The position numbers and the translations under genes were made by a program. Positions 21,817-30,600 of a DNA stretch of 44,787 bases are shown one piece after another. This stretch comes from a virus: the IMG/VR virus record IMGVR_UViG_3300005732_000032, positions 1-44,787 of that record; one strand, 5' to 3'. The notes beneath the pieces were generated by a model. That model saw only the letters and a program-made list of their open reading frames with translations. It did not search any database and had not been told where the DNA came from. The number at the start of each line of letters is the position of its first letter. Position 1 is the first letter of the stretch.

Positions 21817-22713
21817 ATGAACGTTAAAGGTTATGATCGCTTCACAGAAGTTGATCAATTGGCAAATGGTACTAGTACCGACAAAGTAATTACGCTGAAA
21901 TCAGTGTATAAAAATGGTAAGCACACAGTGCAACCAGCTTATGATCCTTCTATCTCTTGGTTTGCTGGAGTAGATCGCATCAGTGAAGATGAGAAGAAGA
22001 ATCTAGAATATTTTGTAACTGTAAGTAACGACCCGGCTAAGGCTCATTTGAATACTAAGTTAGTATTGAAAGATGGGATGGAGTTTGATCTAGCAAACAG
22101 TACAGTAGATCGCATTAATTGGGCATGGGTAAGACACCTCCCTTGTATAGCTATGTCTTTTGAAGAAGCACAAAGAGGTAAAGCGCTGTTTTATGTGCAC
22201 ATTGAAGGTAGAGAAGCTGAAAAAGATAACAAGAAGACTGAACTTGCTTTTGAAGCATTGAAGCATGTTATGGAAGATCCTACTACTAACTACGAGAACA
22301 GAGCTTTATTGTTAGGTCAGGATATGACAGGAGAAACCCCAGCTAACGTTAAGAAGTTCTTGCTAGAGCAGTGTAAGAAGAACCCTGAAAAAGTTCTTTC
22401 TGTATACCGCAGCAAAACTATGAAGATCAATCTTCTGTACGTTAAGGCCAAGCAAATGGGTATTGTAGAGGTTAATCCTCATGATAACGTTGTTAAGTAC
22501 GGGGTAAACATTCTTGGTATGTCAGATGATGCAGCTATTGCTTATCTACAGACTAACGAAGATGTTATGATGCTATTAGAGCGTGAAGTCAACCCTAACT
22601 ACTTTGTTGATGAAGTGGTAGAAGAGTTGGAGAAAGAGCCGGAGACTGAGGAAGCTATGACTCCAGCAGAACGCGCAGCTAAAGCTCGTGCAGCTAAGAA
22701 GAAAAATAAATAA
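21817..22713 (+). CDS. Structural protein with basic C-terminal tail, unknown (298 aa)
   Basis: An acidic, mostly helical protein with several beta segments near the start (KVITLKSVYKNGKHTVQPAY). The last 25 residues switch from acidic (VVEELEKEPETEEAM) to very basic and Ala-rich (ERAAKARAAKKKNK), a pattern seen in DNA- or assembly-binding tails. It is expressed with its own structured leader and is followed 8 bases later by a ring-protein candidate. Position after capsid suggests a head-completion role. Family not recognised. Confidence 0.65.
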   Translation: MNVKGYDRFTEVDQLANGTSTDKVITLKSVYKNGKHTVQPAYDPSISWFAGVDRISEDEKKNLEYFVTVSNDPAKAHLNTKLVLKDGMEFDLANSTVDRINWAWVRHLPCIAMSFEEAQRGKALFYVHIEGREAEKDNKKTELAFEALKHVMEDPTTNYENRALLLGQDMTGETPANVKKFLLEQCKKNPEKVLSVYRSKTMKINLLYVKAKQMGIVEVNPHDNVVKYGVNILGMSDDAAIAYLQTNEDVMMLLEREVNPNYFVDEVVEELEKEPETEEAMTPAERAAKARAAKKKNK

Positions 22714-22721
22714 ACTAAACG

Positions 22722-23498
22722 ATGACTGAAAAGCAGGTTTACGAAAATGTGCTAAGAGAATTGAGAAAAGCTAAAGCTCCTTCTCTACACTTAGACGACT
22801 ATAACTACTGGGGTACAAAGGCTATCCAAGAGTACTCTAATGAGCGTTATAATCTTTTCGAAACTACGCAACAGTTATCAGATGATTTGAGTCCATTGAC
22901 AACCTCGGCGACGTTTGCAATTACGTCGTCAGGTTTGTCTCTGGTTGGAAATTGGTCAGGCGGCGTTGCTGAAACCAACCTTCCTATAGCAGTAGGTAAC
23001 AGATATGATTCTGGCTTCTACCAGTTTAAAGCACCGGACAATTATTGGCATATGTTAGGTTCTCATGTAGGTGTTATAAACTTACGGCCTCATAGATGCT
23101 ACCCAGCAGGATACGAAATTAGTACTCCTTCTAAAAGGTTAACTAGAGATATTGCAAACGGGATTATTAATAACTCTTTCCTCAAACCAGATTTTAAGCG
23201 ACCTTACCACCAATTTATTGATGGATCTAACAACGCTGTAACAGATCTTATTTATTTTGCAGGGGATTTAAATCAGTACGCAATAGGTTCTGTGTATATC
23301 GATTACTTGAAAGAGCCTAGAGCACTTAATTTAACTGTGCAACAAAGAGACCTTCCTTTAGATACTTCTCTAGAAATGGAGTGGCCAGAATACGCTTGCA
23401 GAGAAATCATCAAACGTATCGTGAAACTAGTCTTAGAGGCTAGTTCTGATCCTCGACTACAGACTAACCCTGCTGTAAACCAATCTATACAACCATAA
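22722..23498 (+). CDS. Neck/ring (head-tail adaptor) protein candidate (258 aa)
   Basis: The N-terminal third (VYENVLRELRKAKAPSLHLD, then YNYWGTKAIQEYSNERYNLF and QLSDDLSPL) follows a pattern I recall from neck/ring proteins of crAss-like and related Bacteroidota phages, where two helices precede a beta-rich portion. The rest is beta-rich with aromatic residues. It follows the 298-aa gene by 8 bases. This assignment is from remembered pattern, so homology to known ring proteins should be treated as probable, not shown. Confidence 0.6.
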   Translation: MTEKQVYENVLRELRKAKAPSLHLDDYNYWGTKAIQEYSNERYNLFETTQQLSDDLSPLTTSATFAITSSGLSLVGNWSGGVAETNLPIAVGNRYDSGFYQFKAPDNYWHMLGSHVGVINLRPHRCYPAGYEISTPSKRLTRDIANGIINNSFLKPDFKRPYHQFIDGSNNAVTDLIYFAGDLNQYAIGSVYIDYLKEPRALNLTVQQRDLPLDTSLEMEWPEYACREIIKRIVKLVLEASSDPRLQTNPAVNQSIQP

Positions 23499-23507
23499 GA
23501 TTTTCAT

Positions 23508-23573
23508 GACTTACCCTGGTGATAATACTTTAAAATGTTATCTATGGGGAGATCAAATGATCAGGCGTGGGAT
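23508..23573 (+). promoter_or_regulatory. Structured leader of the 351-aa gene
   Basis: GACTTACCCTGGTGATAATA, TACTTTAA (23526-23533), CTATGGGGA and GTGGGATACCA occur in the same order as similar blocks in the capsid leader. Pairing GATAA with TTATC and the CCC/GGG blocks gives a stem. The untranslated leader extends to 23644. Confidence 0.5.
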
Positions 23574-23644
23574 ACCAGCTCAGGCCTTATTTTATAAAAC
23601 CGTAATGCTACACTGGTATAAGTATTACACAAAAACATTAAATT

Positions 23645-24700
23645 ATGTTTACATTATCAGATAAAATTAGAGTTGTAAATTCAGCTGCTGATTTCTTTAT
23701 CTTAGACCCTGCTAACCCAGCTACACAAAGAGCTACTTCTGCTGCTGTAGTTGCTGGAGACCGTCTTCTTGTAGAAGGATTCGGAGATTTTGATTCTGCT
23801 AGAATCGCAAAAATGAAAATGCGTCGTTCTGCCTCTGCTGTTGCTGGTGTTTCTGACTTCGCTATCGTTGCTCCAACTGGACTTGCTGTAGGTGATGTTG
23901 TTGAAGTTGCTATTAAGTTGGAAACTGGGCGTTACCAATCAGAAGTTCTTACACAGAACGGAATTGGATCAGGTCGTTCTTTCATACTACAAACTGCTCC
24001 TCTAGCTAATATTACTGCTGCTGACATCGTTGACGCGATTGTTGCTGCTTATGATGCATGGTTAGCTAGCTTTACTGTTGGTACTCCATTGTTGACTTTG
24101 GCTGACGGTGGTACTTCTGTAACAGTTACAGGTGATGCTCTAGGATCTATTGATTTCAAATCTTTCGAGATTCGTTCTTATACTCCAGGTTCTGCGGGAT
24201 CTGCAGGTTTCTGGGCTTTGATGGTTGAAACAGTTACTACTGAGCCTTCTGAAGGTCACGGTACTGGGAAATTCCTAGAAGAGTCTGTAAGAATGGCTAC
24301 TGCGTTGAACAACGACCCTTACGGAGTTGATAACGCTTCTACTCAAGTAGATGTACGTGGATCTTATACAGAGGTAACTTTTGATTACATCTCTAACTTC
24401 GACGCTAACTTGGCTACTAACGCTGCTGATTACGGAAATACTTCTGTAGGTGGTGGAGCTGTGGGTGGAGTTGCTTCTATGCACTCTTTCACATTGTTCA
24501 TCAATGAGAATTTGATTGCTGCGGATGATGTTATCGATCAATTGGCTGCTCTATTGGTTGCAAACCAAGCTGTTGCTCCAATGTCTGCTAACGTTACTCT
24601 TAACGTTGTTGCTGCTCCAACTAATGCTGAGTACCTTACTGAAGGTCTTATCATTGCTGACGGATCAACTGTTGACACTAGCGCTGCATTCATCGCATAA
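23645..24700 (+). CDS. Abundant Ala-rich structural protein, unknown (351 aa)
   Basis: Very rich in Ala, Val, Thr, Gly and Ser, with few charged residues, and long beta-rich segments. Its codon use is biased like that of the capsid gene. It has a separate long leader similar to the capsid leader and a strong terminator of its own at 24726-24753, so it forms a single-gene unit, a sign of high-level expression. It could be a head auxiliary or shell-decorating protein, or a tail tube-like protein; nothing decides between these. No family recognised. Confidence 0.7.
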   Translation: MFTLSDKIRVVNSAADFFILDPANPATQRATSAAVVAGDRLLVEGFGDFDSARIAKMKMRRSASAVAGVSDFAIVAPTGLAVGDVVEVAIKLETGRYQSEVLTQNGIGSGRSFILQTAPLANITAADIVDAIVAAYDAWLASFTVGTPLLTLADGGTSVTVTGDALGSIDFKSFEIRSYTPGSAGSAGFWALMVETVTTEPSEGHGTGKFLEESVRMATALNNDPYGVDNASTQVDVRGSYTEVTFDYISNFDANLATNAADYGNTSVGGGAVGGVASMHSFTLFINENLIAADDVIDQLAALLVANQAVAPMSANVTLNVVAAPTNAEYLTEGLIIADGSTVDTSAAFIA

Positions 24701-24725
24701 GCGTAAAACACTTTCCATTAAAAAG

Positions 24726-24753
24726 AAGGCTCGTCTATATGGCGGGCCTTTTT
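24726..24753 (+). terminator. Rho-independent terminator after the 351-aa gene
   Basis: AAGGCTCGTC pairs with GGCGGGCCTT (10 pairs with some G-T), loop of about 5-8 bases, then five T. Confidence 0.85.
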
Positions 24754-24808
24754 ACTTTATATCTCCAATATTTTTCTCTATTAATAAGGAGTACAAAATT
24801 CGAATTTT

Positions 24809-25513
24809 ATGACTCACTCAGAAATGGCCAGCGCCTGTAGAAATCGCATTGCTGATGGCTTAGATGGTAACATAGCAGATCAGGCGTTTAGCTTGGAGCA
24901 GTTGTATGCTGAGATAGATTTACAGCGTGCAGATTTTGCGCATAAATATGCAATCACAAATAAACTTAATCCTAAGTTTTTGGTGCAGGAATTACCTCTA
25001 CAGAAGTTGGTATGTGATAACCTCACACCTGGATTAGACTGTACAGAAGATTTACTGAAAGATCCGGACGCCAGTATTCCGCGTGTAGAAATACCAGCTA
25101 TATCTCCTTTGTTTGGGGTAAACCCAGTTGAATATGTTGGTCTTAATAATATGCGTGAGAGTTTCAAAGTATACTATCACCCGGATGATATCCGTACCCA
25201 CAGAGTCAGAATTAAAACTAGACACAAACCTTTTATTTGGGTAGATTTAGCGCCTAATGAAAATGGTAAATTAGATATGTGGTTCTTTAATATGAGCCCT
25301 TACAACCCTTTACAATTTGTAAAAGTAAGAGCTATATTTGAGCAACCTAGTTTTATTGACCCAACCAATCCGAATTTCTTAAACGAAGAATATCCAGCGC
25401 CTCAACATATGCAAATGGCCATTATTGACGCTCTAACAGAAAAATGGATTAGATATTACAGACAACTGCAGGTACCTAAGATGCCTAATACACAAGAAGA
25501 TAAAGTAACATAA
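24809..25513 (+). CDS. Connector-region protein, unknown (234 aa)
   Basis: A mixed alpha/beta protein. The N terminus is helical (EMASACRNRIADGL, FSLEQLYAEIDLQRADFAHK); the centre and C terminus have aromatic beta segments (FKVYYHPDDIRTHRVRIKTR, WVDLAPNENGKLDMWFFN). It lies directly after the 351-aa unit and one base before the ferritin gene. By position it is likely a neck component that plugs between portal and tail. Family not recognised. Confidence 0.6.
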   Translation: MTHSEMASACRNRIADGLDGNIADQAFSLEQLYAEIDLQRADFAHKYAITNKLNPKFLVQELPLQKLVCDNLTPGLDCTEDLLKDPDASIPRVEIPAISPLFGVNPVEYVGLNNMRESFKVYYHPDDIRTHRVRIKTRHKPFIWVDLAPNENGKLDMWFFNMSPYNPLQFVKVRAIFEQPSFIDPTNPNFLNEEYPAPQHMQMAIIDALTEKWIRYYRQLQVPKMPNTQEDKVT

Positions 25514-25514
25514 T

Positions 25515-26084
25515 ATGTCAGTAGGAAAAACAACCCCGACCGCAGCAACTTTCACTAGAACAACTGCCGCTAAAATTAATAGTATAGATACTCTATACTC
25601 GCAAGAAGTAGTAGACGCTTTAAATTACCGTATAATAGAAGAAGAGAAAAGCGCTCGTTTATATGACGCTATGTCTGCTTGGCTATGTAATAATGGTTAT
25701 CTCGGAGCCGGTGCTTTGTGGAAGGATTATGCTAAAGAAGAATGGGCTCATGCTGAATGGTCAAGGGGATACCTTATAGGTTTAGGTGTGCAACCTAAGT
25801 ATCAAACTATACCAGAAGTAAAGAATACTTATACTTCTTTACCAGCTATTATTAAAGAATCTTTAGCCCATGAAGTAGAGATCACACAACAATGCAATGA
25901 TCTTTCTAAAACAGCTATGCAAAAAGCAGACTTTTTACTTCTAGAGCTTAGTAGTCGCTACATGAAAGAGCAGCATGAGGAAGTTGCAAAAATCTTAGAT
26001 TGGGAAGACCAATTAAAAGCATTCGGTACTGAAGGAGCTGCTTTGAGATTACTAGATACTGAGATGGGTAAAAAAGTATTATAA
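25515..26084 (+). CDS. Ferritin-like iron-storage protein (189 aa)
   Basis: A complete non-haem ferritin fold is readable. Helix A: E43 in IIEEEKSARLYDAMSAW; helix B: E76 and H79 in YAKEEWAHAEW; helix C: H119-E120 followed by ITQQ; helix D: EQHEE at 152-156 including Q153 and E156. These match the diiron ferroxidase ligands and order of bacterial ferritins such as FtnA, including the SAW and EQHEE blocks. An N-terminal extension of about 30 residues is extra. Ferritins oxidise Fe(II) and store Fe(III). It is coupled to connector genes on both sides (2 bases and a TAATG overlap), so it may be part of the virion neck or tail. Confidence 0.85.
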   Translation: MSVGKTTPTAATFTRTTAAKINSIDTLYSQEVVDALNYRIIEEEKSARLYDAMSAWLCNNGYLGAGALWKDYAKEEWAHAEWSRGYLIGLGVQPKYQTIPEVKNTYTSLPAIIKESLAHEVEITQQCNDLSKTAMQKADFLLLELSSRYMKEQHEEVAKILDWEDQLKAFGTEGAALRLLDTEMGKKVL

Positions 26085-26851
26085 TGGCACAGGAACAAGC
26101 AGCTAAACCGTTTTACGATTTTATGTATGGGAAATATCTTTTACAAGATCTTTTTGATACGTACCTACATGAAGATGATTATGTAGAACGTGCATACAAT
26201 ATATGGCGGGATATAGGAAATATTGCTACAGCTATTCATGCATTTGAGTTTGAGATAGACAATTCTCGTACAGTACAATTACCGTGTAATGTAGAGTTTA
26301 TTGAGGCTGTTAGTACAGGTCAGGAATGGAGAGATCAGTATGGAGACCGCGTAATTTTATTTCATGCGGAGCAAATCGTAAGGCCTAACCACAGTCACTT
26401 TGCTGATGCTATCACTAACCCTAATGCTTACAGAGTAAATATAGATGATCAGCAAAGCCGTTTACACCCTAAAGGAGAATTCATCCCTTACGAATTGCAG
26501 GGCACTTTAGGTAATTATACTTTACACTTTGATGAAGACTGGGTAGGTAGTACCGGTGTAGTAATATACCGTGGTACATGTGTTGATAATGATGGTAATC
26601 CACTTATTACTCGTAAAGAGGCGGAAGCCATAGCTTACAAAATGAAGTTCATAGATACACAAAAGAAAGCGTTTATGGGCGATCAAGGGGCTTTGAATAT
26701 GCTGGAGTATATTAAGATGGAAAGTGGTCGTAAGATGGCTGCAGCTAAGATTCCTGAATATGTATCTCAGAATCACCTTAACCGTATGTTATCTGCTATG
26801 ACACGACATGACCGTAAAGTATTTTGGTCTAGTTATAAGTCTATGCAGTAA
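26084..26851 (+). CDS. Neck/ring protein candidate (255 aa)
   Basis: Begins with helices (PFYDFMYGKYLLQDLFDTYL) and has a central beta-rich domain (TVQLPCNVEFIEAV, TLHFDEDWVGSTGVVIYRGT) followed by a helical C-terminal half (LITRKEAEAIAYKMK and onward) ending in a basic segment. This alternating build and its position between ferritin and the next connector gene fit ring or adaptor proteins that line the neck. Overlaps neighbouring genes at both ends (TAATG), so it is part of one translational unit. Assignment is by context and remembered pattern. Confidence 0.6.
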   Translation: MAQEQAAKPFYDFMYGKYLLQDLFDTYLHEDDYVERAYNIWRDIGNIATAIHAFEFEIDNSRTVQLPCNVEFIEAVSTGQEWRDQYGDRVILFHAEQIVRPNHSHFADAITNPNAYRVNIDDQQSRLHPKGEFIPYELQGTLGNYTLHFDEDWVGSTGVVIYRGTCVDNDGNPLITRKEAEAIAYKMKFIDTQKKAFMGDQGALNMLEYIKMESGRKMAAAKIPEYVSQNHLNRMLSAMTRHDRKVFWSSYKSMQ

Positions 26852-27624
26852 TGGGAAGATACGTTTACAATCCACATACAGGCAAACGCAAAAAGGTAGC
26901 TGACTACGATACTACCCTCATGCTCACATTGAAGGACGTTTTACCGAATGATCCTGTGATAGCAAAAAGATATTTAGTGCGTACCAAAGACTGCCCAGCC
27001 GGGAAGTTACAGCACATTTACAATACTAAGGACAACAGTGCGTTGGTGCGTAAGATCTTTGTTACTTGGCTCAAAGCTGTTCTATATGAAGTAGCTATGG
27101 GTAAAGGTAAGATTATAATGCCTAATAACAGCCCGAACAAACCAGAAATTTATATGGGATGGATGAATGATAAGGCTGCTAAAGGTTTCCGTAAGAATAA
27201 CAAGTACCATCAATTTGATCTTATGATGACAGATTATAAGATACCAATGATGAAATACAAGATTAAAGACCGTAAACAACATTTAGGTGTATATGTTAAT
27301 AAGAAGATATTCGCAGAAATGGTAAAACGCGCAAATAGCGGGAATGGTTTCAGTAATCTGCCCAGAGACATTGATTATTTCTTGCCTGTGGTTTACGAGG
27401 AATTTTCTTATATTAAGGAGCAGAAATTAGCACAGCTGATAAGATACTGCGTAAAAAGATTACGTTACCATCTTAACAGGGGTGAAGAAGTGCGTATAAT
27501 TGATGGAGATGGGGAGATAAGATTTTATCGCCCTTTAGGTCGTATGCATGATAAAGTTATGAGGACTGTAGTTAAACAACGCATGTCTCGCGAAAGAAAT
27601 AAAAAGTATGGCAAACTCAGTTAA
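26851..27624 (+). CDS. Connector protein, unknown (257 aa)
   Basis: A very basic protein (many Lys and Arg, for example YVYNPHTGKRKKVADYD at the start and RMSRERNKKYGKLS at the end) with a central mixed alpha/beta region. Its end overlaps the start of the 1900-aa gene by 17 bases, implying coupled translation. In phages of this layout the equivalent position holds a ring or tail-hub protein placed just before the giant tail protein; that equivalence is inference. No motif recognised. Confidence 0.6.
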   Translation: MGRYVYNPHTGKRKKVADYDTTLMLTLKDVLPNDPVIAKRYLVRTKDCPAGKLQHIYNTKDNSALVRKIFVTWLKAVLYEVAMGKGKIIMPNNSPNKPEIYMGWMNDKAAKGFRKNNKYHQFDLMMTDYKIPMMKYKIKDRKQHLGVYVNKKIFAEMVKRANSGNGFSNLPRDIDYFLPVVYEEFSYIKEQKLAQLIRYCVKRLRYHLNRGEEVRIIDGDGEIRFYRPLGRMHDKVMRTVVKQRMSRERNKKYGKLS

Positions 27625-30600
27625 TACATTTTCAGAATTAAATACTGATTCACATCCGGTTAATACACAACCTAATGTGATGACTGATGCTATCAATGCC
27701 ACTCTCACAACTAAAGGGGAGAACCAATTGATACTGCAAAACATGGAGGGTAATCATGTAAAGACTACTCTTACTGAAGGGTTTAAACCTCTAGGTGTTG
27801 AAGTGTTTAATGACATAGCCTATATTATTTCTGGTAGATTTGATTCTACAGATGGGGGATTCTTTGAGGGTGAAATAGGTACTTTTCCTTCGCCAGACTG
27901 GAATAGTTTATTAGCCCAAAGTAATATAGACCCCAATTTCTACTTACCTCTCAAGGACGAATATGCTCCTTTATACAACTTCTCTACATCGACTTCTGAT
28001 ATAGTTTTAGATGACGATGTTAACTATACTGATCCATTCAGAACACAATTACTTAATTTTATTTCTGATAGACTTATAGAAGTTGAAGTACAGCCGTCTT
28101 ATGACGAGTCTGTTAATATTATTTTCACGGATGATTATAATCCGCCACGTTTAGTAAATAGCCGTTTCCGTTTAAGTGAGAATGGTAAGCAAGCTGCTAT
28201 TGCTGATCGTAGACAAGATAGAGACACCAACACATACTCTAACCAAAGATTCGGTGGTACTCGTCTAATTCGCCAAGCCAATAAGATCCCTGACCTGGAA
28301 TTCTTGGGTGTACAAACTGGCGGTATACTAGATGGTGGAGATTACAAATTTTACTTTAGATACACAGATAGTGATGGAGCTTTAACAGATCTTATAGAGG
28401 AATCTCGTACGGTTGCTGTTGCTTACAATGATCACGGAACAAAATCTGGTGATACCACTGATAAGATGGTAAAATTCAAGTTGTCTAACTTGGATAAGAC
28501 TTTCAGCGGTGTGAGAGTATATTACTCTAAAGCTGAGGGAGAAACTAGCACTGTTACTACAATCAAGGAAATATCTAATATATATGATATAGGAGATGAG
28601 GACGAGATGTTCATAAATATTTACGGCAGTGAATCTACTAGTGATATCACCTCATCAAATTTGAATATTGACTACTCATCTATCCATACTGTTAAAACAA
28701 TGACGCAGTATAATGATAGATTGTTGTTCGGAAATATTACTTCTAGGAATAATGATTTTGAGACTCTTAAGGAGTTAGCTCAGAGGTTAAGGATTGAAGA
28801 GGTAGATATGCAGATCCCTATTAAGGAGATAGGGACTGGTTATGCGGATCCAGATAATGTTTATCACAATTTAGGGTATTGGGCCGGCGAGACTTATGAA
28901 GTTGGTATAGTATTTATACTAAAGGAAGGTCAAGGTACAACACCTGCATTGCCTATACGAGGCGGTGATAATTATGAAGATAACTTCAGTTATACAGGTA
29001 TAACTCCTATCACTACAGATGATGGTTATAAGGACGCTACTTCATCCGAAAACAGGTTAGGTGTATATCGTACCAATAAATGCAGAACAAAATTAACTAA
29101 TGGTGGTGAAGATACTATGGTAAGATACTTCAGAGTGAATGTCTCTTCTATACGTAACCACCCATATATAGTAGAAAATACTGACGGTTTCTTCTTTGTA
29201 CGTAAAACTAGAAAGAAAGACGCTATTATACAAGGCTATATTTGTAATGCCTTTAGAGAACCTATTATGGCTGGTCACGCCGGTCAAGTAGATCAGTTGT
29301 CCACAGGGGAAAGAAATCTGCATGTTCGTGAAGATGGTGAAGATGTTACACTGGGTGCTACACGAGTAGACTGGCATGAATCTAATGGTACTATATTACC
29401 TATATGGAATGGTATAGGCTGTTTAGGCGAAGGATCTTTAAACGGCGTTTATGCTGGGACTACGGCTGGGGATAAATACCCTATAGGTGCTTGTAAGATA
29501 TTGCCAGCTCCAGGCCGTATGTTAGACTTCGTTAAGTTTAACAAGGAAATTATACCTCAACAAAAAACTTATCAAGGAGCCGTGAATGGTTTAAGTATAG
29601 GGGGTGTGAATGATACTGTTGAAGGGTCTGACATAGCTAATTATTGGTCATTCTACGCATCAGATATGCTAGTGGATGCCCCATTATTTGCTTCTATTTT
29701 TAACAATGAAAGTAAGGGTATGATGGTGGATCAAAATCCTGTCATAGCTAAAGCTCCTTTTGGAGGCTTAAATATAGCACCGCCTTCAGGAAAGATTGAT
29801 ACTTACGAGCAAGTATTGACACCATACACATATGCAATACCTGCAGGTTCTCCGCCAGAAGACTTCTATAACCCTAACGGTTATAATTTTGTAATTTTCT
29901 TAAGACAGCCTAACCCATCAGTTCACCCACGTTCTATAGGGGAGCAGATTGGTGAAATGTATGATCAAGCTTATGATTTTGTAGAACAGACAGGTAACCC
30001 AGACATTTTAGAAACCACATTACAGGTAGAGATATTGGGGCAGTCAGGTTCTATTTTGGATCAATCAGTTATAGCTGAGTTATTTGTGCAAGTGGACATT
30101 TCCAATACATTAGCCCCTACTGTAACTATGACGCTGAATACTACTGTTACCGGTCTGACTACGGGTATTAGTGTAACTGCAGGTGGGGCAGCCACGGGTA
30201 CGATGGTTCCTGGTAATACACTACCTAATCCATCTGATTGGCAAGACGCAGATCATGGTAGTTTCAGTTGGATATGGAGAACTTTTGTGATGGATCCTAT
30301 GGTTGGCATAGAGGTTACCGATAACGCTACAGCTACAACCTTTACACAGGATTTGGATATAAGATGGGAAGAGTCATCTTGGGATATGCAAGTAGCTAAC
30401 TTGACTTTAAATAGTACGGCTGATGTAAATTCTGTAAAAGAGTTATATTTGGAGAGCCATACTTTTTGCCCAGAACCTATGACTGACCCTTCCACTATGA
30501 CTACTCTGCCCGCAGATCAACAAGATGACCAGCGTAAGATATATATGTCATATGTATTAGGCGGTCAAGATGGTTTTTCTAATGATCAATTTGCATCTCG

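Noticed and set aside
23645-24700. Firm call of tail sheath or tail tube for the Ala-rich protein
   Set aside because: Composition and expression signs fit several virion roles; no tail-assembly chaperones or tape measure follow it, so a tail tube call cannot be supported.
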